Source of the DNA: Candidatus Angelobacter sp. Gp1-AA117
Lineage (GTDB): Bacteria > Acidobacteriota > Terriglobia > Terriglobales > Acidobacteriaceae
Reading direction: 5' to 3'
DNA: 40,957 bases
NCBI GenBank assembly: GCA_003223515.1
Contig: QHVI01000052.1
Span: forward strand, 1-40,957
Shown here: positions 8,041-15,390 of the stretch, piece by piece
Layout of the letters: the number at the start of each line of letters is the position of its first letter
How positions within the stretch are numbered: position 1 is the first letter of the stretch
The notes under the pieces: generated by a model
The model's input: the letters and a program-made list of their open reading frames with translations, nothing else
The model's database searches: none
What the model was told of the DNA's origin: nothing
Made by a program: the position numbers and the translations under genes

Positions 8041-9035
8041 ACCTTACCGCTGATCACGCTGATGGGCGCTGATTAACCAATATTCAGTTGTCAAAGACCG
8101 AAACCCGTTGCCGGGGCCTCCTGGGAGGCGGTTCGGGGGCGATTGCCCTATTTACTAACTTATTACATGTGAAAAGGCTGAAATGAAGCGGAACACGGAA
8201 CAAATGGTGTTAACTGCTTTGCCTGCAACACATTTTGTGTTCCGGTTCCTGTTCCATGTTCCGGTTCAGAAGCGGAACAGCCCCATTCACAATTGCCAAA
8301 ATTTGTAATTGCCGTGATTGCAGCGTCCGTCAGCATCATAGTAATATTACTACAGCAAGCAACATACGCTGAATTCAGGAGCATTGCAAGAGGCTGGATG
8401 GGAGAATTGGCCCCCAAAAGAGAAGCTGCTGAGTGCCGGCGCAGTGGCAAGACTTGAAGATTTGCTGATTGCGCCGGTTGGCCACAGGCAGAGGCGATCA
8501 GGTCATTCAGGCTGCCTTCGGTTGAAGCGAATGCGTCAGCCGTCCCTTCGGGACTGGGGCGGTTTCGGATCGGATACCCGGCATTCCGCTACGCTCCATG
8601 CCGGGCTACTTTCAGGCGTCCCTTCGGGACTTATCGGAGCACATTTAGATCAGGGTGGGTCAATTCCGGTTTCACGCGGTCAGAGCACTAGCGTGGTGGG
8701 TACAATCCCTCCACCCTTGTAAATCGCCAGTTCACCTGTTGCCGTCATCTCGAGACATCTACGCGCCAGCGTAGATGTGGAGAGACTTGTGTTTCCTTCA
8801 AGCGATGCTCTCAATCTTTTGTCATTCTGAGCTCCGCGCCGCAAGCATGTTTCCTTTGCCATGCAGTAGCAGGGAGTTCTCACGAGGCGTTGTCGTTGAA
8901 ACTCCCTGACGCTGCATGGTGGTGCGAGTCACTTCGGGTTCCTTCACTCCGCGCCAAAGTTTCTCGTGAAGCAAACACTATTCAGGCGCTCCGTTCAGGA
9001 TGACAAAAAGGAAATAGACTGTTTACTGAGAACGT
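8041..9035. other. One-kilobase gene-free, repeat-rich region
   Basis: No credible gene is present. It holds an AAACCTTACCGC/GCTGAT repeat (8039-8076), a GCCTCCTGGGAGGC hairpin (about 8117-8130), a repeat built from GGAACACGGAACAAATG and GTTCCGGTTC phrases (about 8188-8280) that reappears at 30945-31040, a palindrome CATCTACGCGCCAGCGTAGATG (8757-8778), and a segment from GTCATTCTGAG (8820) to CAGGATGAC (8995-9003) resembling an inverted-repeat-bounded element. Dcw genes that usually follow ftsI (murE, murF, mraY) are absent. Confidence 0.6.
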
Positions 9036-9785
9036 ATGAGAGATCTGACCATCCAGGAACGCACCGCCATGGAAGCCGTCGCCAGACACTTTGCGGCAAC
9101 CTGGGAAAAGGACGGCCTCACCGTCGCCCGGAAGCATGTTGCCGTTCACCTCCGGACCCTCCCGCGGCGCGGCACCGGCCACGGCAAAGAGGTCAAGCCA
9201 CGTCTGCGCTTCGACAAAGTGGTCCTCCGGCTCATGGAACGCCTGCAAGGGACGCTGGGAGAAATCATGCCGGAGGGTACGACCGTACTGCTGACCGTCA
9301 CTGCGCCCATCCGTCTGGCGTTGAAAACCGCTGCCGCGCTGGAAGAGAAAATACATACTCTTCTCCAGCGGGAATCAATGGGCCGGGATGAGAAAGCCAC
9401 GATCCAAGGGAACCGTGTCCATATTCGGCTTTTGCGGAACCAGTTCAGGCGGGCACCCAGGATGATCGGCTTCGTCCACAATCCCGGGACAGATCCGCTT
9501 CTCCTCTTCAATATGACCGGCGAACTGCTCGAGCTGGCTGGCGCCGAGTCTTTCAGCCAGGCGACAAAGCCTGCGAACAATGAGAACGATGAATGGCTGG
9601 TTCTGATCACCGCCCGGGGAAGTTCATGCCTGGAGGCCTACCGCTACATCTATTCACAACTGCCCATGCCGACCGGCTATCAGAAGGTACTCATGGTTTT
9701 TGGTGATGGGAGTGTCGAGACCTTGTGTTTCTCTCTACCGATGGGCGTCCGCTCACTCTTGGATGCCCTAAAACCTTACCGCTGA
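9036..9785 (+). CDS. Hypothetical protein, 249 residues
   Basis: I do not recognise a family. The protein is soluble, without signal peptide or membrane segment, basic in its first 130 residues (for example LRTLPRRGTGHGKEVKPRLR) and more hydrophobic later. Codon use resembles the neighbouring chromosomal genes and the frame is long, so it is probably real. The start ATGAGAGATCTG has only a weak upstream purine run. The last residues (LKPYR and the stop) are encoded by a copy of the AAAACCTTACCGC dispersed repeat, so the native C terminus may have been altered by repeat insertion. Confidence 0.65.
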   Translation: MRDLTIQERTAMEAVARHFAATWEKDGLTVARKHVAVHLRTLPRRGTGHGKEVKPRLRFDKVVLRLMERLQGTLGEIMPEGTTVLLTVTAPIRLALKTAAALEEKIHTLLQRESMGRDEKATIQGNRVHIRLLRNQFRRAPRMIGFVHNPGTDPLLLFNMTGELLELAGAESFSQATKPANNENDEWLVLITARGSSCLEAYRYIYSQLPMPTGYQKVLMVFGDGSVETLCFSLPMGVRSLLDALKPYR

Positions 9786-9937
9786 TAACACAGATGACGC
9801 TGATCACCGCAGATAAACCCGGATTTCTTTGTGAACGTCTGTTTCCTTCATGATGCGATGTGGATTCGTGACGCTTACATCAAAAGGATCGATCCGTGTG
9901 AATCAGTGTTCATCAGCGTCATCTGCGGTAAGGTTTT
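9770..9937. repeat. Inverted-repeat-bounded element (MITE-like)
   Basis: The left end AAAACCTTACCGCTGAT with ATGACGCTGATCA (9770-9803) is mirrored by ATCAGCGTCATCTGCGGTAAGGTTTT at the right end (9912-9936). The arms are imperfect inverts of the same family found singly at 1004, 8039, 12256 and 12686. The interior has no gene. No target duplication is obvious by eye. Confidence 0.65.
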
Positions 9938-10144
9938 GCAGTGCCGCCCCCGACTCTTTGAGATTCTAACCACGCCATCGTGTCCAGAATTCTGTAAGTA
10001 AAAAAATAGTCGTTGCAGCAATTGAAACCACCCGCACTCTCCGGTTATAGTTTTGCGGTCGCAAATCGAACGCTCACCCAACCCACTCAACTAACCTACT
10101 CAACCCAAACTTTCAATTTGCTTACGGAGACAGGAGGCATTTGC

Positions 10145-10723
10145 ATGAACGCCATTCTTCACTTCCTGGCAGCCGGTGTAATCGTTGGAGTCGTTTCCAT
10201 GCCGGTTGCTCCAGCCGTTCAGGAAATCCATGCGCACTGTGACGGATTCCAGGTGGTCTCGTCGCAGGCCAGCAACGGAAGCGCCACCTTCCACGCCAAA
10301 GTGGACCGCGCCAGCAAGACGATTGAATACGAACTCAGCTACAGCAATCTGGATGGCGACATTATCCAGTCGCACATCCACTTCAGCCGTCCGGGCAGCA
10401 ACGGCGGCATCATCCTGTTCCTGTGTACCAATGCCGGGAACACTCCCGCTTCGGCCACACCGGCGCCGCTCTGTCCCGGCACCCGAGAAGGAACGGTGAC
10501 AGGCACGCTGCATGCCGGAGACGTTGTGTACATTCCGTTTGGCAATCAATTCCCGCCGCCGCCCTCAGGAACCCAGGGCATTGCGCCCGGCGACTTTGAC
10601 ACAGTCGCGCGCGCCATCGAGGCTGGCGCAACCTACGTTGTAGTCCACACTAAGGCAGTGCCCTCAGGCGAGCTGCGCGGCCAGATTCCGCGGGATCACG
10701 ATCACGACGGAGATCACCACTGA
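10145..10723 (+). CDS. Secreted CHRD-domain protein
   Basis: This is a 192-residue exported protein. The start is the ATG at 10145 because AGGAGG lies eight bases upstream and a signal peptide follows (MNAILHFLAAGVIVGVVSMP). The mature part matches the CHRD fold: YELSYSNLDGDIIQSHIHF, then a C-terminal THTKAVPSGELRGQIP-like motif (here VVHTKAVPSGELRGQIP). CHRD domains occur in chordin and in many secreted bacterial proteins of unclear role. The tail is His/Asp-rich (RDHDHDGDHH), which could bind metal. It is convergent with the lipoprotein gene that follows. Confidence 0.85.
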   Translation: MNAILHFLAAGVIVGVVSMPVAPAVQEIHAHCDGFQVVSSQASNGSATFHAKVDRASKTIEYELSYSNLDGDIIQSHIHFSRPGSNGGIILFLCTNAGNTPASATPAPLCPGTREGTVTGTLHAGDVVYIPFGNQFPPPPSGTQGIAPGDFDTVARAIEAGATYVVVHTKAVPSGELRGQIPRDHDHDGDHH

Positions 10724-10921
10724 GTTGTCAGCATCTCTTTTGCGTTCCTTGCGACAAACACCAGCGGCCCGACTTCCGGCGGGCCATTCAAAAACCAGCT
10801 AAATAAATACACACACATAACTACCTTTTCTTTGATTCGCGTCGTTCTCGCGTTGACTCGCGTCATTCGCGGCTTACTTGCTTTCCTCTGCGCCCTCTGC
10901 GGTTAAGCCTTTCGCTGTTCG
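10724..10921. repeat. Intergenic repeat between convergent genes
   Basis: Contains CTCTGCGCCCTCTGCGGTTA (about 10886-10905), one of at least six copies of this family in the window (also near 14173, 21762, 24555, 28632 and 31081). Confidence 0.7.
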
Positions 10922-12148
10922 TCAGAACTTCATAATGGTCATCGAGGTTGAAGAAGGGCCGGCCTTGTACGGAGCGCCGGGCAGCAGGCTCAGGTTTCCT
11001 CCAGATAGCTTGTACCCAAACACCTGGCCATTGTCCGAACAGCCGGGCCGGGGGTTTGAGGCATTCGTTGCACAACTGGTGGCCAGCACATAAACGTACT
11101 GACCCGTCGCATCGACATGCACATTCAGGGGAGCCATGCCGGGTGCGGTGCGGCTTACCGGTTGCGCGCCGGGAACCCCATTCTGATCGAGGGCATAGAC
11201 GTCTACGGTTTTCGCGGCTGAATTCACCACCAGCAGAGACGTACTGCTGGGGTCCACGGCCACGGTTTCGGAGGCATGCAGGGGGAATGGACCTCCGGGA
11301 ATGCTTAAGTTGGCGCTGTTGATGATCATTCCCGTGGTGTTATCGATGGTGGTATAGCCCAGTTCATCTGGAAACGCGCAAATGTGATACAGGACGGTAT
11401 GTGTACCTTTGACCGTGAGGGCCGCCCCGCTGATGCTGCTCACTCCCTGCGAGCACATCGGCCGCGCTGATGCCTGCACCGGAGTTCCGACCACCGTTCC
11501 GTCTGCATTGCGCGGCAGGACAGCCAGCAGTGTATTGAAGCCGACCAGGTTCCCTCCCGGCTGGTTCGCTGTGTACACGAACTTACCTTCGGGATCGGAA
11601 GCCAGCATCTGGAACCAGCCCTGTCCGCCGGTGATTTGCTGCACCAGGGCCACATGCCCGGTGGCAATGGAGAAAGAATTCAGTGGAGGGAAATGGAGAG
11701 CCAGGGACGAGTTGCCGTGGAATGTAACTCCGGAAGGATCGGGAAATATGTCAGTCACCGCGTCAGTAAAGAAGAACGGTTGCGAATCCTGAAGCTGGAG
11801 CGCCCCGGTGGCCGGATTTACCGCAAAAAGCCCGGAGTTGGTTATCAGTGAAGTTCCCAGTCCTTTGACAATCTCGGGCAGCGCGACAGTGGCTGCCGTG
11901 ACCGGTGCAGAGAGCGAACCATCAGAATTGATCTTGAAGCTGGTGATGGTACTGGCGTCAGCGGTGTAGACAAATTCTGTTGGAAACGAAGGTGGAAGCG
12001 GCGTGCCCGGAGGGGGCGGCGTTGATGGCGGAGTTGTGGGGGAAGGTGAAGGAGTTGGATTCGATGCTGTTGTTTGTGATCCGCCGCACCCGGCAAGAAC
12101 ACACACAGCGAGCAGTAACACACACGCAGTCATTCTGGAAGTGGTCAT
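10922..12148 (-). CDS. Lipoprotein with lactonase-type seven-bladed beta-propeller
   Basis: This is a 408-residue lipoprotein. The lipobox LAGC (residues 18-21) after MTTSRMTACVLLLAVCV predicts lipid anchoring; a Thr/Pro/Ser-rich linker follows, then a repeated beta-propeller resembling the YbhE/6-phosphogluconolactonase group. Blade-like repeats include EFVYTADASTITSFKINSDG, GKFVYTANQPGGNLVGF, TSLLVVNSAAKTVDVYALD and GQYVYVLATSC. Such Acidobacteriota lipoproteins are abundant, and enzymatic activity should not be assumed. GAGG precedes the ATG by seven bases. The substrate is unknown. Confidence 0.8.
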   Translation of the reverse strand: MTTSRMTACVLLLAVCVLAGCGGSQTTASNPTPSPSPTTPPSTPPPPGTPLPPSFPTEFVYTADASTITSFKINSDGSLSAPVTAATVALPEIVKGLGTSLITNSGLFAVNPATGALQLQDSQPFFFTDAVTDIFPDPSGVTFHGNSSLALHFPPLNSFSIATGHVALVQQITGGQGWFQMLASDPEGKFVYTANQPGGNLVGFNTLLAVLPRNADGTVVGTPVQASARPMCSQGVSSISGAALTVKGTHTVLYHICAFPDELGYTTIDNTTGMIINSANLSIPGGPFPLHASETVAVDPSSTSLLVVNSAAKTVDVYALDQNGVPGAQPVSRTAPGMAPLNVHVDATGQYVYVLATSCATNASNPRPGCSDNGQVFGYKLSGGNLSLLPGAPYKAGPSSTSMTIMKF

Positions 12149-12483
12149 TGGGTCCTCAGGACCAGGGGAGGCTGTTGCTGGAAGAGATGCTGCCGGTGGG
12201 ATTGCTGCTGCCTCAAAAAAAGGATTATTTAGCAGTCAGCACTCGAGATAAAACCAAAACCTTACCGCTTGACACAGATGACGCTGAGGAAACAGAAGTA
12301 TTTAGTTCTTAGTATTTAGTACTTAGCAAGTACTTAGAAAAACAATAACCACTTGCGCCCAGCGCTCAGTCCCGGATTGGTGTTCAAGGGGCTGGTGCTG
12401 GCTGCTTCTTTCCCGCGGAATTCTCCAAAATGACGACTATAATCACCGCCAGATTTAAGATTCTCCACCAAAGGAGCTTTGCC
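12149..12483. other. Intergenic region upstream of the RiPP-like gene
   Basis: It contains an AAAACCTTACCGCTTGACACAG repeat (12256-12289) and an AGTATTTAGTTCTTAGTATT repeat (12298-12340; relative at 15077-15108). The AAAGGAG ribosome binding site for the small peptide gene is at about 12470-12476. A promoter must lie here, but no clear -35/-10 pair was found. Confidence 0.5.
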
Positions 12484-12627
12484 ATGAAAGTGAACAAGCT
12501 GAAGTTGAACCAGGAGACCCTGAGGAACCTGACAGACGCCTCGAAGCCCCAGTTTGGGACCACCACCAACCATAGCTGCAACTCCGTATGCGGCCTGCCT
12601 TGCACGCCGGTCGCAGGCATGAACTAG
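12484..12627 (+). CDS. Lanthipeptide-like RiPP precursor peptide
   Basis: This is a 47-residue peptide. Its leader, KVNKLKLNQETLRNLTD, fits the KLxLNKxTLxxL leader motif of class I lanthipeptide precursors known from Bacteroidota and relatives. The C-terminal core is rich in dehydratable residues and cysteine: FGTTTNHSCNSVCGLPCTPV, with Cys at 32, 36 and 40 and Ser/Thr at 26, 27, 28, 31, 34 and 41. If modified, Ser/Thr would be dehydrated and joined to Cys by thioether rings. It has its own AAAGGAG eight bases before the ATG and a terminator 16 bases after the stop, so it is a self-contained gene. No LanB, LanC, protease or transporter is in the window, so it would be an orphan precursor. Family assignment is by motif only. 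Confidence 0.65.
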   Translation: MKVNKLKLNQETLRNLTDASKPQFGTTTNHSCNSVCGLPCTPVAGMN

Positions 12628-12643
12628 ATTTCAGAACTCCCCG

Positions 12644-12672
12644 AAAAAGCCTCCTCTGCCGGGAGGCTTTTT
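12644..12672 (+). terminator. Rho-independent terminator of the RiPP-like gene
   Basis: Stem GCCTCC (12649-12654) with GGAGGC (12662-12667), flanked by AAAAA and TTTTT so that the helix can extend to 11 pairs. Confidence 0.88.
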
Positions 12673-12742
12673 GTTTAACGACAGGAAAGCCTTACGGCTG
12701 ATGACACAGCTTGTTCATTGATAACTGAATAGAAAGTTCACT

Positions 12743-12771
12743 GAGTCTTGCCGGATCTTCCGGGAAGACTC
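12743..12771. repeat. Long imperfect hairpin
   Basis: GAGTCTT-G-CCGGA pairs with TCCGG-G-AAGACTC around a tiny loop, with one G-G mismatch. There is no T-tract. It could be a structured RNA or a palindromic repeat unit. A GGCTGAGTGCTAA-type repeat follows at 12830-12863 (relatives at 24643 and 28727). Confidence 0.5.
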
Positions 12772-12905
12772 TCATTTGCTCACTGCCGCAGCGGGAATTC
12801 TTTCCCTGTTACTTTAGGCAACTGCCCAGGGGCTGAGGGCTGAAGGCTGAAGGCTGAGTGCTAATAATTATCCTGAAATTCAGTCGGGTTGCAGAGCCAG
12901 AAATT

Positions 12906-13280
12906 TCAATGTTTGCGGCGGCGGTGCGCGGCTTTGATGGACTCCTTGAGTCCTGTGGCCAGATCGGTTTGGTTGGTGGCGATGCGGGCGGGAGCGGGCA
13001 TGTGGGATTCGCGGCCCAGCCAGCGGCTTAGCTCTTCACGGTCGGCAGTGGTGTAGCGGCCCTCGCGTCTTACCGGCATGCCGGATTTGGCCCAGCGCTG
13101 CGCCGTACTCACGGGTTGCGCCAGGAAAGCCGCAATGTCTTTCCAGCCCTGAAGCGGAGCTTCACCATCTGCATTCCTGGACTGGCGTTGGTGGGGTTTT
13201 CCTCGCGGCACTGAGAGATGAGAAGGCAGGGTGAAATCGGGAGTTGTCTCGCCGCTGATGGAGCAAAAAGCAAAGTCCAC
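12906..13280 (-). CDS. Small helix-turn-helix DNA-binding protein
   Basis: This is a 124-residue protein whose core, LQGWKDIAAFLAQPVSTAQRW followed by MPVRREGRYTTADREELSRWL (about residues 42-89), is the W-(K/D)-(E/D)-IA-x-(Y/F)-L...TAQRW helix-turn-helix seen in many Acidobacteriota and Planctomycetota proteins and related to the MerR/excisionase wing. The basic tail ends in AAHRRRKH. The start is taken as GTG at 13280 with only a weak ribosome binding site; the first 40 residues are low-complexity and a later start is possible. A CRP-type palindrome lies about 52 bases upstream. Confidence 0.65.
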   Translation of the reverse strand: MDFAFCSISGETTPDFTLPSHLSVPRGKPHQRQSRNADGEAPLQGWKDIAAFLAQPVSTAQRWAKSGMPVRREGRYTTADREELSRWLGRESHMPAPARIATNQTDLATGLKESIKAAHRRRKH

Positions 13281-13331
13281 AGCGGAGACACCGGGAAAAA
13301 ATGATCAAGAGAAGCGCGGCTCACGCATTGG

Positions 13332-13347
13332 TGTGATGGCAGTCACA
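13332..13347. promoter_or_regulatory. CRP/FNR-type operator
   Basis: TGTGA-N6-TCACA (13332-13336 and 13343-13347) is the exact consensus half-site pair of CRP. It lies 52 bases upstream of the minus-strand HTH gene and about 310 bases upstream of the plus-strand DUF3224 gene; the former is the likelier target. Confidence 0.55.
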
Positions 13348-13659
13348 TCATTCCCCAGGCTTGCGGAGTATCTATGAGGCAGAGGAGGAAAAAACAAATT
13401 CCGGGAAGCACGTTATGGCATTGGGCTTCATAAAATCGGCGCTTGAAGTGCAACTCACATCAGCACTCTTCTGCATGCCGCCCGCAAAAGGGAATACCCC
13501 GATCGACATGATGTGCCTCCCGGCCTTCTCTACACCCACCGAAGCATTCTGCCGGTAAGCCTTGAGAATGCTTCTCTCTCCTCTTTTTAGTTTCTCCGTG
13601 ATACTCCGTGGTGCGATTTTTTGCAGCGCTGTGATAAAACTCTGATTGAGGATCAGGAC

Positions 13660-14139
13660 ATGAAGATGCTTGTTGCTGCGGTTGTTGTGAGCCTGTGCCT
13701 GTGTGCAGGATTCACACAGAGCCAATCGACCAAAAAGGAAGCTGCCATGAGCCATGCAAACGGAACCTTCGATGTGAAGCTGACAGCGCAAAAAGACGAC
13801 ACCAGTGACGACCCAAACCTGGGCAGGATGATCATCGACAAACAGTTCCATGGTGATCTGGAGGGCACGAGCAAAGGCCAGATGCTCTTTGGCGGCAATC
13901 CCGGCACAAAAGGCTCAGGCGGATACGTGGCCATTGAGAAGGTTACGGGAACGTTGCAAGGGCGCACGGGGACATTCATCCTGCAACACAGCGGCACCAT
14001 GAACAAAGGCGCGCCGCAGCTCAGCGTCACGGTGGTGCCCGATTCAGGCACAGGCCAGCTTACCGGGCTTACCGGCAAGATGGATATCAAGATCGTGGAT
14101 GGGAAGCACTTTTACGAGTTCGAGTACATGCTGCAATAG
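13660..14139 (+). CDS. Exported DUF3224 family protein
   Basis: This is a 159-residue protein. The ATG at 13660 is chosen because a purine run (GAGGATCAGG) precedes it and a signal peptide follows (MKMLVAAVVVSLCLCAGF). The mature domain shows the DUF3224 pattern almost completely: GTFDVKLTAQ, GRMIIDKQFHGDLEGTSKG, GGYVAIEKVTGTLQGRTG, FILQHSGTM, VVPDSGTGQLTGLTGKMDI and DGKHFYEFEY. The family adopts a lipocalin-like beta barrel (AOC-like); its biochemical role is unknown, and most members are not exported, so the signal peptide is a variation. Confidence 0.87.
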   Translation: MKMLVAAVVVSLCLCAGFTQSQSTKKEAAMSHANGTFDVKLTAQKDDTSDDPNLGRMIIDKQFHGDLEGTSKGQMLFGGNPGTKGSGGYVAIEKVTGTLQGRTGTFILQHSGTMNKGAPQLSVTVVPDSGTGQLTGLTGKMDIKIVDGKHFYEFEYMLQ

Positions 14140-14172
14140 CTGCTAGCTACTAGCTAAACCTTTTGGGCCTTT

Positions 14173-14200
14173 GGCCCTTAGCCTTGCGTCCTTTGCGGTG
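14173..14200. repeat. CTTAGCCTTGCGTCCTTTGCGG-type dispersed repeat
   Basis: A copy of the CTCTGCGTCCTTTGCGGT family between two convergent genes. Confidence 0.65.
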
Positions 14201-14215
14201 AAAAACCCACAATGA

Positions 14216-14950
14216 TCAATGTGACTCAGTCACCGTCATGGGGCGGCTTAGTTCGAAGATGATTTCTGAACCGGCAGGCAGATACGCATAGTTGTGTTTA
14301 GTGAGCCAGTGGACCAGCGTGCCACCCGCGCCAATGCCTGCTCCGATCAGTGATCCCCTGGCTCCGCCGGCGATGGCGCCGATCACCGCACCCGCGCCTG
14401 TACCGATGCCGATTTCCATGGGGTCGCGGTCGGTGTGGCCGGGACCTTTGATGCGGCCTTCATCGTCTACATCGGTGCCGTTGATTTTGTTGGTGTCAAC
14501 CACGGCGGCGCTGATTATGTATTTTTGGCCGTTGGGCAGGGTAACCGATTCTGGCTTGAGCTGGATCATGGGTTTGCCCTTGAAGCGGCGGGGATTCGAG
14601 ACCTGCATGACGTGTCCCTGAAGCGACGATCCTACAGGGATGATGACTTTGTCATTGAGTTTTATGTCTTCGGTGACGCGTCCATAGAACTCGCTGTTGG
14701 GCTTGGTGCTGCCGCTGTACAGAGGCGTCTCCAGCTTGAGGCGGATGGCCGTTCCCACCGGCAGGGCAGGGATCGCCGCCGGCTTTGCCTGGGCTTCAGT
14801 CTTCGCAGGCTGTGCAGCAGTCGTGGCCGGTGCATCGGTTGTAGCGGGCTGCTTCAGTTCAGCGGTTACCGCTGCCTCGGCGGGTGACGGTTTGGCCTGC
14901 TGGGCGGCTGCGGCGATGACGAGTAAAAATGGGATGAAGAACTTCTTCAT
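14216..14950 (-). CDS. Exported glycine-zipper protein
   Basis: This is a 244-residue protein. The ATG at 14950 is preceded by GGAAAGGCAGGAA and starts a signal peptide (MKKFFIPFLLVIAAAAQQ). An Ala/Pro/Thr-rich segment (residues 20-65) leads to a beta-rich domain (LPVGTAIRLKLETPLYSG, VIIPVGSSLQGHVMQV) like those in VirB10/TrbI-type and other envelope proteins, then a glycine-zipper segment with GAGAVIGAIAGGARGSLIGA (about 186-215), and a final beta segment ending in SRPMTVTESH. It is probably envelope-associated; the function is unknown. Confidence 0.75.
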   Translation of the reverse strand: MKKFFIPFLLVIAAAAQQAKPSPAEAAVTAELKQPATTDAPATTAAQPAKTEAQAKPAAIPALPVGTAIRLKLETPLYSGSTKPNSEFYGRVTEDIKLNDKVIIPVGSSLQGHVMQVSNPRRFKGKPMIQLKPESVTLPNGQKYIISAAVVDTNKINGTDVDDEGRIKGPGHTDRDPMEIGIGTGAGAVIGAIAGGARGSLIGAGIGAGGTLVHWLTKHNYAYLPAGSEIIFELSRPMTVTESH

Positions 14951-15390
14951 GATGATTCCTGCCTTTCCTGAATGAACTGTAAAACAGGGAAGAAACAGGG
15001 ACAACAGCGGAAGTTATGGGTATCGGTTGAGTCAACATTAGATCGGGAGATCGGGAGATCGGGTGATCGGAATACGAAGTATTTAGAACTTAGTATTTAG
15101 TACTTAGGAGGACCAGGAAGACCAAAACCACAGAAGCCATAAACCACATATAGGCGATGATGGCAAGGCCATAGCAATTTCAGGGTTGGTGTAGACCAGC
15201 ATTCATCAAGGCGACACATCTGCAGGGGCTAAAGCCCAGAATTTTTCTGAATGTTTCGGCACGACTGAAGTCATGCCCTGTTACACGTCTCGTGAAGTAA
15301 ACAGCTTTCTTCAACCAGCAGCAATCCCAAAAAACCGAAGCCAAGAGCCAAGAGCTAAGAGCCAAGAGCTAGCAGCTAGAAGCTGCTTTT
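14951..15390. repeat. Repeat cluster upstream of two minus-strand genes
   Basis: No gene. It holds GATCGGGAGATCGGG repeats (15042-15074), an AGTATTTAGAACTTAGTATT repeat (15077-15108), the inverted copy of the REP-like element seen at 4676-4790 (15221-15292: GGGGCTAAAGCCC, then GCACGACTGAAGTCATGCCC), and a run of AGCCAAGAGCTAAG units (15337-15384) ending against the glycosidase stop codon. Confidence 0.75.

Noticed and set aside
8384-8722. Plus-strand frame of 112 codons in the gap after ftsI
   Set aside because: It crosses several palindromic repeats, has no ribosome site and no recognisable domain.
13372-13851. Minus-strand frame overlapping the DUF3224 gene
   Set aside because: The opposite strand encodes a clear DUF3224 domain with a signal peptide.
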